A stretch of DNA of 64,000 nt from Streptomyces sp. D2-8 (GTDB lineage: Bacteria > Actinomycetota > Actinomycetes > Streptomycetales > Streptomycetaceae). Each line of letters starts with the position of its first letter. The stretch's first letter is position 1. The stretch lies in NCBI RefSeq assembly GCF_023184515.1, contig NZ_JAAHBP010000030.1, positions 1 to 64,000 of the forward strand. The letters are read 5' to 3'. The notes under the pieces were generated by a model. It was given only the letters and a program-made list of their open reading frames with translations, had not been told where the DNA came from and ran no database searches. This document shows positions 52,316 through 60,771 of this stretch, one piece after another. The position numbers and the translations under genes are program-made.

Positions 52316-53686
52316 ATGGTCCACAGACATGCCGTGACCGGGCGCCGGGTGGCGCTGACCGCGCTCGGCGCACTCGTCGCCACCGGGATCACCGCCGCCG
52401 TGGCGGCCGAGCCGACGCCCGCAGCGGGCCCCCTGCCCTCGGCCGCCCAGACCCTCGGCGCCGACCGGCCGTCGGCTCCCGTGCTGCGTGCGCTGGAGCG
52501 CGACCTCGGGCTGACGCCGGACCAGGCCTCCCGGCGGTTGGTCAATGAGGAGGCGGCGGGCACCCGGGCGGGGCGGCTGCGCAACGCGCTGGGCGACCGC
52601 TTCGCGGGGGCCTGGCTGCGCGGCACGACGTCGCAGGAACTCATGGTGGCGACCACGGACGCCGCGGACGTGCCCGCCATCAAGGCGCAGGGCGCGAAGG
52701 CGGCCGTCGTGAAGAAGACGCTGCGCGACCTGCAGTCCGCCAAGCAGAAGCTGGACACGGCGGCCGCCCGGATCAGCACCCGCGAGACACCCCTGTGGTA
52801 CGTGGACATCCCCGCGAACCGAGTCGTGGTGGAGGCCGGGAGCAACGCCGCGGCGGCCGCGTTCGTCAAGGCCGCCGGCCTCGACGGCAAGAGCGTGAGT
52901 GTGAAGGTCACGACGAACCGGCCGCGGCTCATGGAGGACATCACCGGCGGCGACGCCTACTACATCATCGACGGCACCGCCCACTGTTCCGTCGGCTTCT
53001 CCGTCACCAAGGGCGAGCAGGAGGGCTTCGCCTCTGCGGGGCACTGCGGCAAGCCGGGTGCCAAGACGACCGGGCACAACCAGGCGGAGCAGGGCACGTT
53101 CCAGGCCTCCACGTTCCCCGGCAAGGACATGTCGTGGGTGGCGGTCAACGACCAGTGGACGGCCACGCCGAACGTCAAGGGCGAGGGCGGGCAGAACGTG
53201 CAGGTCACCGGCTCGGTCCAGGCTCTGGTCGGGGCGGCGGTCTGCCGCTCGGGCTCCACGACGGGGTGGCACTGCGGCAAGGTCGAACAGCACGACACGA
53301 GCGTCAGCTACGCCGAGGGCAGGGTGGACGGGCTGACCCAGACGACGGTGTGTGCCGAGCCGGGCGACTCCGGCGGGCCGTACGTCTCGGGCGTCCAGGC
53401 GCAGGGCGTGACGTCCGGCGGCTCCGGCGACTGCAAGACCGGCGGCACCACGTTCTACCAGCCGATCAACCCGCTGCTCAGCGAGTTCGGCCTCACCCTG
53501 AAGACCGTCGAGGCCGAGCCCCCGGCGCCGCAGGACAACGTCGCCCAGGCGTGGGCAGCGGGCCGCGTCTACGAGGCCGGGGTCACGGTGACGCACGCCG
53601 GCGTGCGCTACCAGTGCCTGCAGACCCACCAGGCCCAGGGCCTCTGGGCGCCCACCAGTACCCCTGCCCTGTGGCAGCGGGTGTGA
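52316..53686 (+). CDS. Streptogrisin-like S1 protease with chitin-binding domain
   Basis: 456 residues from ATG at 52316 (AAGGAG site). Signal peptide, an alpha-lytic-type pro-domain (about 45-205, LERDLGLTPDQASRRL, NRVVVEAGSNAAAAAFVKAAG), then the S1 protease domain with triad His (FASAGHCG), Asp (FPGKDMSWVAV) and Ser (EPGDSGGPY). A short linker (EPPAPQDN) precedes a C-terminal CBM5/12-like domain (AWAAGRVYEAGVTVTHAGV, YQCLQTHQAQ, ALWQRV). Matches the streptogrisin C layout. Secreted protease that binds chitin, linking it with the chitosanase and LPMO. Confidence 0.9.
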   Translation: MVHRHAVTGRRVALTALGALVATGITAAVAAEPTPAAGPLPSAAQTLGADRPSAPVLRALERDLGLTPDQASRRLVNEEAAGTRAGRLRNALGDRFAGAWLRGTTSQELMVATTDAADVPAIKAQGAKAAVVKKTLRDLQSAKQKLDTAAARISTRETPLWYVDIPANRVVVEAGSNAAAAAFVKAAGLDGKSVSVKVTTNRPRLMEDITGGDAYYIIDGTAHCSVGFSVTKGEQEGFASAGHCGKPGAKTTGHNQAEQGTFQASTFPGKDMSWVAVNDQWTATPNVKGEGGQNVQVTGSVQALVGAAVCRSGSTTGWHCGKVEQHDTSVSYAEGRVDGLTQTTVCAEPGDSGGPYVSGVQAQGVTSGGSGDCKTGGTTFYQPINPLLSEFGLTLKTVEAEPPAPQDNVAQAWAAGRVYEAGVTVTHAGVRYQCLQTHQAQGLWAPTSTPALWQRV

Positions 53687-53693
53687 CGAAGGG

Positions 53694-54440
53694 TCAGGGC
53701 TGTCCGGCGCCGGCGCGGCACGTGCCGTCGGCGCCGGGCGGGCCCGGCCGGTCCTCCGCCAGCAGTGCGTACGCGGTGGCGACGAACGGGTCGTGTGCGC
53801 GGAAGCGGCGGGTGCAGACGGCGGCCAGTTCCGTGCCGGTGTCGGGGCGGAAGCCCAGGAACGCCTGCTGGCCCAGAGCCGCGCGGCTGTGGAAGTAGAT
53901 CGGCCCGCCGCCGGTGGGGTCATGGAACCAGGCGATGGTGTGCACGTGCCGGTGCGTCAGACCCCTGCGAGCACGGGGCGGCGCACCGCGCACAGGGCGG
54001 GGGCGAGCTCCCGTGGCGCGTCGCCCGGATACAGATGGGCCTCAAGGAAGGCGAGCAGGTCGTACGGCGTGGCGCGTACGGCGCCGGCCGCCTGGAAGCC
54101 ACCGGCGTCGAAGGGGGGACGAGTGTCTCGCCGTCTCTGCGGTGCCCGACGGCGTCGAGCCCGGAGTCGTCCGCGCGCAGGGTCGTGCCGTCGAGGCCGA
54201 GCGGGCGCAGCACCTGGTCGGTGAGCAGGTCCTCCCACGGTGTGCCGGTCGCGGCGGCCAGGGCGTGTCCGAGCACGGCGACGCCGTAGTTGGAGTAGCG
54301 CCAGCGGGTGCCGGGGCGCTGCCGCTGCCGGTGGCGCAGGTAGGCGTCGACGACCCGGGCGGCCGGGAAGCGGGCGTAGGGGTTGGTGTGCCAGGCGGGC
54401 AGGCCGTGAAGGAAGAAGCCGGCCGGGAGGGCGGGCAGCC
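53694..54440 (-). pseudogene. Serine hydrolase (beta-lactamase/esterase type), 5' truncated and frameshifted
   Basis: Minus-strand frames together read LPALPAGFFLHGLPAWHTNPY, RYSNYGVAVLGHALAAATG, PWEDLLTDQVLRPLGLDGTTLR, then ATPYDLLAFLEAHLYPGDAP, then FHDPTGGGPIYFHSRAALG and TGTELAAVC. This is the class C-type penicillin-binding/esterase family, with the Tyr-Ser-Asn motif (YSNY). At least two frame changes occur (near 54100 and 53965). The N-terminus, which would carry the catalytic SxxK, is missing: the sequence begins abruptly at about 54440 where it meets another truncated gene. Confidence 0.75.
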
Positions 54441-54749
54441 CTGTCCGAACCGTTCGCCGCGCATCTGGCCCGGGCGGAGATCCCGCTGTCACCGCCCGCG
54501 CCCGGCGTGTACCTGGGGTCGTCGGACATCAGCAACGTCAGCACGCGGGTGCCCGCCATCCAACCGTTCGTCGCGATCACGGGCGAGGACGGCTCCGACC
54601 ACGCCCCGGAGTTCGCCGAGGCGGCCGCCTCGCCCCGGGCCCGCGAGGAGCTGGTCGCAGCGGCTCAGGCCGTCGCGTGCACCGCCGCCGACGTCCTGCT
54701 GTCCGGAGAGCTGCGCGAGGAGGCGTGGGCACGGCACCGGGCGGCGTGA
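54437..54749 (+). pseudogene. M20-family peptidase/amidohydrolase, C-terminal fragment
   Basis: The plus-strand frame from about 54437 reads ALSEPFAAHLARAE, YLGSSDISNVSTRVPAIQPF, VAITGEDGSDHAPEFAEAA and ELVAAAQAVACTAADVLLSG, the C-terminal part of M20 amidohydrolases (aminobenzoyl-glutamate-type). About 100 residues of an expected 400 remain, ending at TGA 54747-54749. The metal site and start are missing. It meets the truncated serine hydrolase back to back, so one deletion probably removed both 5' ends and the shared promoter. Confidence 0.7.
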
Positions 54750-54813
54750 CTGATTCGGCTCCGGCGGGGGAACCCGGCGAGCCCTGTACCCACCGACTCT
54801 CTGGAGAGGGCCC

Positions 54814-55347
54814 ATGAGTCTGTTGCGTGTGCTCGGCCGCCCCATGCTGGCCTCGATGTTCCTCGCGGGCGGGATGAACTCCGTCCGCGACCCCAAGCAG
54901 GTCGCCGACGCCGCCGAGCCTGTCGTCCAACCGGTCACCGAGCGCGTGGCGGCGCTGCCGGACCGCACCGAGCAAGTCGTACGGCTCAGCGGCGCCGTGC
55001 AGGTCGCGGCGGGGCTGATGCTGGCCACGGGACGCATGCCGCGTCCGGCCGCGCTGGCCATCGCGGCCACACTGGTGCCCACCACACTGGCCGGGCACCG
55101 CTTCTGGGAGGCGGAGGACCCCGAGGAGCGGGCACAGCAGCGCATCCACTTCTTCAAGAACATGTCCATGCTCGGCGGGCTGCTGATCGCCGCCGACGAC
55201 ACCGGCGCCCGCCCGTCGGTGATGTGGCGCGGCACCCACGCCGCCCGCGGTCTGCGGCGCGACGCGGGTCTGGTGCGGCGTTCCGTCCGGGCCACCGCAC
55301 GGCCGGCCGCCGCGGCCGGGCGCGTCCGGGCCAAACTCCCCTCCTGA
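54814..55347 (+). CDS. DoxX-family membrane protein
   Basis: 177 residues from ATG at 54814 (GGAGAGGG site). Four hydrophobic segments of the DoxX fold: LGRPMLASMFLAGGMNSVRD, VVRLSGAVQVAAGLMLATG, ALAIAATLVPTTLAGHRFW and FFKNMSMLGGLLIAADD. A long basic C-terminal tail follows (about 130-177). DoxX proteins act in redox/membrane homeostasis. It is followed by a hemerythrin gene on the same strand. Confidence 0.85.
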   Translation: MSLLRVLGRPMLASMFLAGGMNSVRDPKQVADAAEPVVQPVTERVAALPDRTEQVVRLSGAVQVAAGLMLATGRMPRPAALAIAATLVPTTLAGHRFWEAEDPEERAQQRIHFFKNMSMLGGLLIAADDTGARPSVMWRGTHAARGLRRDAGLVRRSVRATARPAAAAGRVRAKLPS

Positions 55348-55376
55348 ACCGCCCGCAGGGCACCGGCGGACCGCAC

Positions 55377-55400
55377 GTTGACCCCATGGGGCCGGGGTAC
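55377..55400 (+). promoter_or_regulatory. Near-consensus sigma-B-type promoter
   Basis: GTTG (55377-55380), a 14-base spacer and GGGTAC (55395-55400), one base off the pattern in the -35. It lies 23 bases before the hemerythrin start. Confidence 0.4.
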
Positions 55401-55422
55401 CCGAGCGCTGGAGGTGAAGGAC

Positions 55423-55986
55423 ATGGGACACGGAGGAAACGTCATCGACGAGCTGGTGGCCGATCACCGCGAGGTCGAGGAGATGTTCGGCAGGATCGAG
55501 GCACTGCCGTCCGGCCACCAGGACCGCAAGGTGTACGCCGACCGGGTCACGATGGAGCTCGTACGGCACTCGGTGGCCGAGGAGGCCTACCTCTACCCGG
55601 CCGTACGCGAGCATGTGGCGGGCGGGGACGCCCTCGCCGACCAGGAGTTGAAGGACCACGCCACGGCCGAGCAGATCATGAAGGACCTGGAGGCCTGTGA
55701 CGCGGGCGACGCCGACTTCGACCGGCTGATGGGCATGCTGATGAGCGAGATCCGCTCGCACATCGCCGACGAGGAGGGCAACCTCCTCCCCCGGCTGCGG
55801 CAGGCCTGTCCGATGGACACGCTCAACGAGCTGGGCGACAAGGTGCGGAAGGCGAAGAAGACCGCCCCGACCCGGCCGCACCCGGCGGCGCCCGACAAGC
55901 CTCCGGCGAACAAACTCCTGGCTCCGGGCACCGGCATGGTGGACCGGCTGCGTGACGCGCTGAGCGGCCGGGGCAAGTCGGAGTAG
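55423..55986 (+). CDS. Hemerythrin-like protein
   Basis: 187 residues from ATG at 55423. The HHE domain shows the iron ligands in order: LVADHREVEEMF, ELVRHSVAEEAYLYPAV, LKDHATAEQIMKDL and SHIADEEGNLLPRLRQ. The C-terminal tail is Pro/Lys-rich. It binds a di-iron centre for oxygen, nitric oxide or stress sensing. A near-consensus sigma-B-type promoter is upstream. Confidence 0.9.
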   Translation: MGHGGNVIDELVADHREVEEMFGRIEALPSGHQDRKVYADRVTMELVRHSVAEEAYLYPAVREHVAGGDALADQELKDHATAEQIMKDLEACDAGDADFDRLMGMLMSEIRSHIADEEGNLLPRLRQACPMDTLNELGDKVRKAKKTAPTRPHPAAPDKPPANKLLAPGTGMVDRLRDALSGRGKSE

Positions 55987-56003
55987 GCCGGTCACCGAGC
56001 GGT

Positions 56004-56038
56004 GCGGGGTCCGTCGACGGGGCGACGGGCCCCGCTTT
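56004..56038. terminator. Hairpin terminator with T-run
   Basis: A 13-bp stem with one G-T pair (56004-56016 and 56023-56035), 6-base loop and TTT on the plus strand. It ends the hemerythrin transcript and may also serve the convergent epimerase gene (ends 56058). Confidence 0.75.
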
Positions 56039-56057
56039 CGTGTGGCCGCGGGCCGGG

Positions 56058-57023
56058 TCAGTCCTCGGCACCGGCCTCGCGGAACCAGGCGATCGTGCGC
56101 CGCAGTCCCTCCTCGGCGCGCACCTGCGGGTCCCAGCCGAGCTTGTCGCGGGCCAGCGTGATGTCCGGGCAGCGCGCGGCCGGGTCGTCCACCGGGCGTT
56201 CGATGGGGCGGATCTCCGAGGAGGACTCGGCGAGTTCGACGACCAGGCGCGCCAGGTCGAGCATGGTGATCTCGGTCGGGTTGCCGATGTTGACGGGGCC
56301 GCGCATGCCGTGGGCGGCGGCCGCGAGGATGCCCCGCACGGTGTCGTCGACGTAGCACAGCGACCGGGTCTGGCGGCCGTCGCCGGTCACGGTGAGGGGC
56401 TCGCCGGCCAGGGCCTGCCGCACGAAGGTCGGTACCGCGCGTCCGTCGTGGCCGCGCATCCGGGGGCCGTAGGTGTTGAACAGCCGCACGATGCAGGTGT
56501 CGGTGCCCTCGGTGTCGGCGTGGGCGGTGGTCAGCGCCTCGCCGAAGCGTTTGGCCTCGCCGTAGACGCCGCGCGGGCCGACGGGATTGACGTTGCCCCA
56601 GTAGCGCTCGCTCTGGGGGCTTTCCTGCGGGTCGCCGTAGACCTCGGAGGTCGAGGCGAGGACGAAGCGGGCGCGGGAGGAGCGCGCGAGGTCCAGGACG
56701 TTGCGGGTACCGACGCTGCCGGTCTCCATGGTGTGCAGCGGGAGGCGCAGGTAGTCCGCAGGGGACGCCGGGGAGGCGAAGTGCAGCACGAGGTCCGGCG
56801 GCCGCTTGATCCGCAGCCTCTCGGCGACACTGGCCTGGACGAGCGTGAAGCCGGGCTGTTCCATCAGCGGCGAGATGTTCTCGGGCCGGCCGGAGCTGAA
56901 GTCGTCCACGCAGGTGACCGCCGCGCCCGCGTTCAGCAGGGCGGCGCACAGATGGGAGCCGACGAACCCGGCACCGCCGGTGACGACGGCGTGCTCCCAG
57001 TTCCGCGAGAGGGCGGTGGTCAT
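56058..57023 (-). CDS. UDP-glucuronate decarboxylase-like NAD-dependent epimerase/dehydratase
   Basis: 321 residues from ATG at 57023 (GGAGGAGAG site). Rossmann motif VVTGGAGFVGSHLCAALLNAG, the TSEVYGDP motif, catalytic YxxxK in GPRGVYGEAKRFGEAL, and VRLFNTYGPRMRGHDGR, GDGRQTRSLCYVDDTVRG, VNIGNPTEITMLDLARLV. This is closest to UDP-xylose synthase/UDP-glucuronate decarboxylases. It makes a nucleotide sugar for surface glycans. It is isolated from any sugar cluster here. Confidence 0.88.
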   Translation of the reverse strand: MTTALSRNWEHAVVTGGAGFVGSHLCAALLNAGAAVTCVDDFSSGRPENISPLMEQPGFTLVQASVAERLRIKRPPDLVLHFASPASPADYLRLPLHTMETGSVGTRNVLDLARSSRARFVLASTSEVYGDPQESPQSERYWGNVNPVGPRGVYGEAKRFGEALTTAHADTEGTDTCIVRLFNTYGPRMRGHDGRAVPTFVRQALAGEPLTVTGDGRQTRSLCYVDDTVRGILAAAAHGMRGPVNIGNPTEITMLDLARLVVELAESSSEIRPIERPVDDPAARCPDITLARDKLGWDPQVRAEEGLRRTIAWFREAGAED

Positions 57024-57239
57024 GTCGGTCTCTCCTCCGTCGGCGGCGGCGCGCGGCACGACGGTCGCGCCTCGGGCCGACGAACGCGGGCCTCAGGGCC
57101 GTCGGGCCCACGCCCAGCCTCCGCCGACCGTGCGGGCACGGCGCGGTCGCGTACGGCAAACCGGTGAGTCACGGAGGGTGAGAGGTGCGGGCATCAGGCC
57201 GGGAGTGAGGGCCCGGTGCGGGGAGGGGCGCGAGGTGCG

Positions 57240-57767
57240 TCAGGCGATCAGCGTGCGGCCCGGGTTCAGGCGCTCGAGGAGCTGGTCCTGGTGCAGGGCG
57301 GCGACGGGGGCCAGCAGGTCGGGGTGACGCAGCAGAGCGGCGGCGTTCCGGTCGCTGTCGTCGGGGGCGATGAGCCGGCGGAACTCGGCCGGTTCCCCGG
57401 TGCTGTGGCTGCCGTCGGCGAGGGCGGCCACAGCCCGGGCCGCCAGCTCCGGGTCGGTCAGCAGGCAGGCCGCCCAGCTGGCCACGACCTCGTCCACCCA
57501 GGTGCGCCAGGCGTGTGCGTCCATGTCGTCGCCGAGGGCCGCGTCGGCGCCGGTGACCCAGTCGAGCCGCCCGGAGCCGCCGGGGCCGGCCATGCCGAGC
57601 AGGGCGGCGTCCATCACCGTCGGATACCTGAGCCAGGCCGCGACCGTCACGGCCTGCCGGGCCTGGACCTCGCACAGGGCTGAGGCCAGCGCGCCGCCGG
57701 AGGCGGGAAAGGCGCGGGTCAGCCACTGGGCGGTCGCCGCGATGACGGGGGAGAGATCTGCTTGCAC
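57240..57767 (-). CDS. Uncharacterised soluble protein (about 175 aa)
   Basis: 175 residues from GTG at 57767, starting QADLSPVIAATAQWLTRAF; no strong ribosome binding site was found, and longer in-frame starts exist (to 57875). It is Ala/Leu-rich, all-helical in appearance, with WVTGADAALGDDMDAHAWRTW and LDELL-like C-terminus (HQDQLLERLNPGRTLIA). No family recognised, no membrane segment. It is divergent from the unknown gene at 57839. Confidence 0.55.
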   Translation of the reverse strand: MQADLSPVIAATAQWLTRAFPASGGALASALCEVQARQAVTVAAWLRYPTVMDAALLGMAGPGGSGRLDWVTGADAALGDDMDAHAWRTWVDEVVASWAACLLTDPELAARAVAALADGSHSTGEPAEFRRLIAPDDSDRNAAALLRHPDLLAPVAALHQDQLLERLNPGRTLIA

Positions 57768-57838
57768 TGCCGGGCCGTCCGAAGGGAGGGAGCGGGGATC
57801 TGGTCGTAGACGGTAACCGCCGCTTCCCGCCCGCGGAC

Positions 57839-58693
57839 GTGATCGGGACCTCGTCCGGGGCGTGGCCTCGGCCACACCGGCCGACGGCGCGAGCCGTGCC
57901 CGCGGCGGGCCGCGGAGGAGCCCCGGCCGCTGCCGCTTCGAGCTGCCGTGCGCGGCGACGGCGCCCGTTTCGCGGCGAAGGGGCCGGGCACCCGGCCCGC
58001 GTGTTCCCTCACGGACCCGAATCCGCTGGTCCGGCCCGGCGTGCAGGTGCCCGGTCGCCGGCGCGCTCGCTGCGTTTCGACGGCTGGATCGCGGGGATCG
58101 GCACGGCGTCCGGCACCCGCGTGGTGCTCGGCCACTGGCCTCGATCGCCGTTCGGGCCGTTCAGCGACGTGATGGTCGAGGAGGCCGACGGACGCCGGCT
58201 GCTGCTGGCGCCCACGGGCGAGACGGCGGACTTCATCGCCGGCACGTACGTCTTCGACGAGGTGCGGGTCGTGCCGGTCGAGGTGCGGGTCGCCGACCGC
58301 CGGCACTGGACGGTCACCGCCCCGCCGCTCGCCCTGCGCTTCAGCACCGGCCGCCGGAACCTGCCGGGCCTCGCGCTGCGGGCGGTCCCGGGCCGGCTCG
58401 CCGCCCACCCGGCCTGGATCGCGTTGTGGGACCGGCCCGCCCGTCTGTTGCTGGGAGCACGCACCCACGGCAGTGCCCGGGCCGGACGGCACCAGTGGTA
58501 CGGCGCCCGGGATCTGCACCCGGTCGTCTCGGCCACCGCCAGCTACAAGGGCGAGAGTCTCGGAACCCTCGCCCCGGTCGAGCCCCCCGCGCGCTTCGGG
58601 CCCGGCTCGACACCCCGCCGTCCCAGCCTCGTTCGGGTCACCACGACGGTGGCCGTGGAGCGGGACCGGAGTACGACAGGAGCTGCGTCATGA
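57839..58693 (+). CDS. Uncharacterised protein, conserved Streptomyces type
   Basis: Protein-like sequence runs from about 58070 (LRFDGWIAGIGTASGTRVVLG) to the stop at 58691-58693, giving about 207 residues with FGPFSDVMVEEADGRRLLLAP, FIAGTYVFDEVRVVPVEV, GLALRAVPGRLAAHPAW and HQWYGARDLHPVVSATASYKG (quoted in parts). Upstream of 58070 the composition changes to Arg/Pro-rich and looks non-native. The only in-frame ATG/GTG there is GTG at 57839; a CTG at 58070 would fit the conserved start. Coordinates here use the long form. The stop overlaps the next start (ATGA). Function unknown. Confidence 0.5.
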   Translation: MIGTSSGAWPRPHRPTARAVPAAGRGGAPAAAASSCRARRRRPFRGEGAGHPARVFPHGPESAGPARRAGARSPARSLRFDGWIAGIGTASGTRVVLGHWPRSPFGPFSDVMVEEADGRRLLLAPTGETADFIAGTYVFDEVRVVPVEVRVADRRHWTVTAPPLALRFSTGRRNLPGLALRAVPGRLAAHPAWIALWDRPARLLLGARTHGSARAGRHQWYGARDLHPVVSATASYKGESLGTLAPVEPPARFGPGSTPRRPSLVRVTTTVAVERDRSTTGAAS

Positions 58694-59223
58694 CGGAACG
58701 ACGAGCGGATCCGCCGGGCGCTCAGCGTGCCCCGGCCACCGACATGTCCCTGCTGGGCATCTACCTCAACGACCATCTCGCCGGTGCCACCGCCGGGACC
58801 GCGCGGGTGCGCCACCTGCTGCGCTCGTGCGGTGGCTCGGCGCTCGCCGACGCGCTGGCCCCGGTCGCCGCCGGGATCGCCGACGACCGGACGAGCCTGC
58901 TCCGCATCATGCGGCGCCTGGACGTCCCGGTGCGCCGCTACAAGGTCTACGCGGGCCGTGCGGCCGAGCAGGTGGGACGGCTGAAGAGCAACGGCAGCCT
59001 GGTGCGGCGGTCCCCACTGAGCACGTTGTGGGAGCTGGAGGCGCTGGCGCTCGGGGTGGAGGGCAAGCTGGCGGGCTGGGAGACGCTCCGCGATCTGGCG
59101 GCCGCGGACGAACGCCTCGACCGGCTGCAACTCGACGAGCTCATGGAACGGGCCCGGCGGCAGCACGCCACGCTGGAGGAGCTGCGCCACAAGCAGGTCG
59201 AGGTCGCCTTCCGCGGAGCCTGA
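58690..59223 (+). CDS. Uncharacterised soluble helical protein (177 aa)
   Basis: 177 residues from ATG at 58690, translationally coupled to the gene before it. A disordered start is followed by helices with DMSLLGIYLNDHLAGATAGTARVRHLLRSC, SLLRIMRRLDVPVRRYKVYAGRAAEQVGRLKSNG (quoted in parts), then LELEALALGVEGKLAGWETL-like region and a C-terminal helix ending LRHKQVEVAFRGA. Charged and probably all-helical; resembles small conserved Streptomyces proteins of unknown function. Confidence 0.75.
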   Translation: MTERRADPPGAQRAPATDMSLLGIYLNDHLAGATAGTARVRHLLRSCGGSALADALAPVAAGIADDRTSLLRIMRRLDVPVRRYKVYAGRAAEQVGRLKSNGSLVRRSPLSTLWELEALALGVEGKLAGWETLRDLAAADERLDRLQLDELMERARRQHATLEELRHKQVEVAFRGA

Positions 59224-59238
59224 GAGACGGGGCCCGGC

Positions 59239-59562
59239 TCACCAGAACCTGCTGCTGAGGGCGGGCTGATGGGCCAGTTGCACGGCGTCGCGCAGCCGCA
59301 GCGCGACCGTGATGGTGGCGCGCAGCGCGGACGGGCGGACGGTCTGGGCGGTCTCGGTGGCCAGGACCAGCAGGCAGGCCGCCGCCTGCTCGACGACCGA
59401 GACGGGCAGGGTGAAGTCGTTGTCTGCGGCCGTGCGGAACGCCTTCAGGGGGATCGCGGCTCCGTCGATGGCCCGGTGCGCGGCCTGCTCCAGATGCTGT
59501 GCGGCCTGTTCGCACACAGGGGCGGGCAGGGCGATGGTGCGCTGGAACGGTGAACTCGTCAT
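59239..59562 (-). CDS. Small soluble protein (107 aa)
   Basis: 107 residues from ATG at 59562. It has a repeated Ala-rich pattern (VCEQAAQHLEQAAHRAID, VVEQAAACLLVLATETAQTV) suggesting two helical hairpins, no membrane segment, and a C-terminal ALRLRDAVQLAHQPALSSRFW. No family was recognised. Confidence 0.55.
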   Translation of the reverse strand: MTSSPFQRTIALPAPVCEQAAQHLEQAAHRAIDGAAIPLKAFRTAADNDFTLPVSVVEQAAACLLVLATETAQTVRPSALRATITVALRLRDAVQLAHQPALSSRFW

Positions 59563-59900
59563 GACCCGACTGCTCCCCCGGCGGCGGCCGGTTCTGTCGG
59601 CCGGCGCCGGGATTTCACCGTCCCGCGTGACCGGCGCGTGGCGCATGTCCCGGAATCGACACAGCCTGCGAACGGCCCGGGGAGTACGCAGAAGTGACGA
59701 CAACGGGGGTACCGAGAATGTCCCGCGACGGTCAGCACGCGCTGGAACGGCGGGTCCGGCAGGACCGACTTCACGGCGTACGTCGACCTCGACGCCACAC
59801 GCCTGATCCAGCTGCTCGACGTGGACCGCGGGTCCTAGGGGTGAGCAGCCGTCGTCGTACCCTGAGTGCCGGTCCAGCCCGGCGCCGAGAGGGAGTACGT
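59563..59900. other. Intergenic region with a possible C-terminal remnant
   Basis: About 338 bases between the minus-strand 107-aa gene and the kinase-like gene. One plus-strand frame ends with SGRTDFTAYVDLDATRLIQL and LDVDRGS at TAG 59836-59838, which could be the tail of a lost gene but has no start. No other feature was seen. Confidence 0.25.
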
Positions 59901-60755
59901 ATGACCGCTCGTGCGGATGTCGTGGCCCGGCTCACCGGGCGGGCGGTCAGCGGTGAGCGGCCGCTGTCGAGGGGGCTCGCCGAGGTCACTCTCGACGACG
60001 GGCGGGTCGTGGTCGTCAAGCGGTCCGGCGAGCCGGGGGCGGCGCGGGCCGAGGCGGCGGGGTTGCGATGGCTGGCCGCTTCCGGGAGCGTGCGGGTGCC
60101 TGACGTGCACGGGCACGAGGAGGGCTGGCTGGTCATCGACCGGGTTGCGCAGGGGCGGCCGGGCCGGGAGGCGGCGGTGCGGTTCGGCAGGGACCTCGCC
60201 GCGCTGCACGCCGCCGGGGCGCCGGCGTTCGGGGCGCCACCGCCGGACGGGCCGGCCGACGCGTACATCGGGCTCGCGCCGATGCGCAACGAGCCCGGTA
60301 CCGACTGGCCGCGCTGGTACGCCGGGCAGCGTGTGCTGCCGTATCTGCGGCGGGCGGTCGACCAGGGCACCATCCGGGCCGGCGAGGCGGTCGTCGTGGA
60401 GCGTGTGTGCGAGCGTCTGCCGGGGCTGGCGGGGCCGGCCGAGCCGCCCGCGCGGCTGCACGGCGATCTGTGGAGCGGCAACGTGCTGTGGGCGGCCGAC
60501 GGGCAGGTGTGGCTGATCGACCCGGCCGCGCACGGCGGGCACCGGGAGACGGACCTCGCGATGCTGCACCTGTTCGGCTGTCCCCATCTGGAGCGGGTGC
60601 TGGAGGGCTACCAGGAGGTTGCGCCGCTCGCCGGCGGCTCGGCGGAGCGCGTCGGCGTGCACCAGCTGTTTCCGCTGCTGGTGCACGCCGTGCTGTTCGG
60701 CCGGGGCTATGCGGAACGGGCCCTCGCGGTGGCCCGCACGGCCCTGGCGGGGTGA
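59901..60755 (+). CDS. Fructosamine kinase/phosphotransferase-family protein
   Basis: 284 residues from ATG at 59901 (GAGGGAG site). The APH-like fold shows RVVVVKRSGEPGAARAEA, an ATP-binding Lys, a catalytic-type PARLHGDLWSGNVLW and the Mg-binding WLIDPAAHGGHRETDLAML. The GDLWSGN form is typical of fructosamine/ketosamine kinases, which phosphorylate glycated proteins or ketosamines for repair. It overlaps a hairpin with the convergent catalase gene. Confidence 0.85.
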   Translation: MTARADVVARLTGRAVSGERPLSRGLAEVTLDDGRVVVVKRSGEPGAARAEAAGLRWLAASGSVRVPDVHGHEEGWLVIDRVAQGRPGREAAVRFGRDLAALHAAGAPAFGAPPPDGPADAYIGLAPMRNEPGTDWPRWYAGQRVLPYLRRAVDQGTIRAGEAVVVERVCERLPGLAGPAEPPARLHGDLWSGNVLWAADGQVWLIDPAAHGGHRETDLAMLHLFGCPHLERVLEGYQEVAPLAGGSAERVGVHQLFPLLVHAVLFGRGYAERALAVARTALAG

Positions 60756-60771
60756 CCCGTCAGCGGGTCAC
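60752..60771. terminator. Hairpin covering both convergent stop codons
   Basis: An 8-bp stem GTGACCCG/CGGGTCAC (60752-60759 and 60764-60771) with a 4-base loop. The kinase stop (60753-60755) lies in the left arm and the catalase stop (complement at 60760-60762) begins in the loop; the two genes are only 4 bases apart. It is short for a terminator. Confidence 0.4.
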
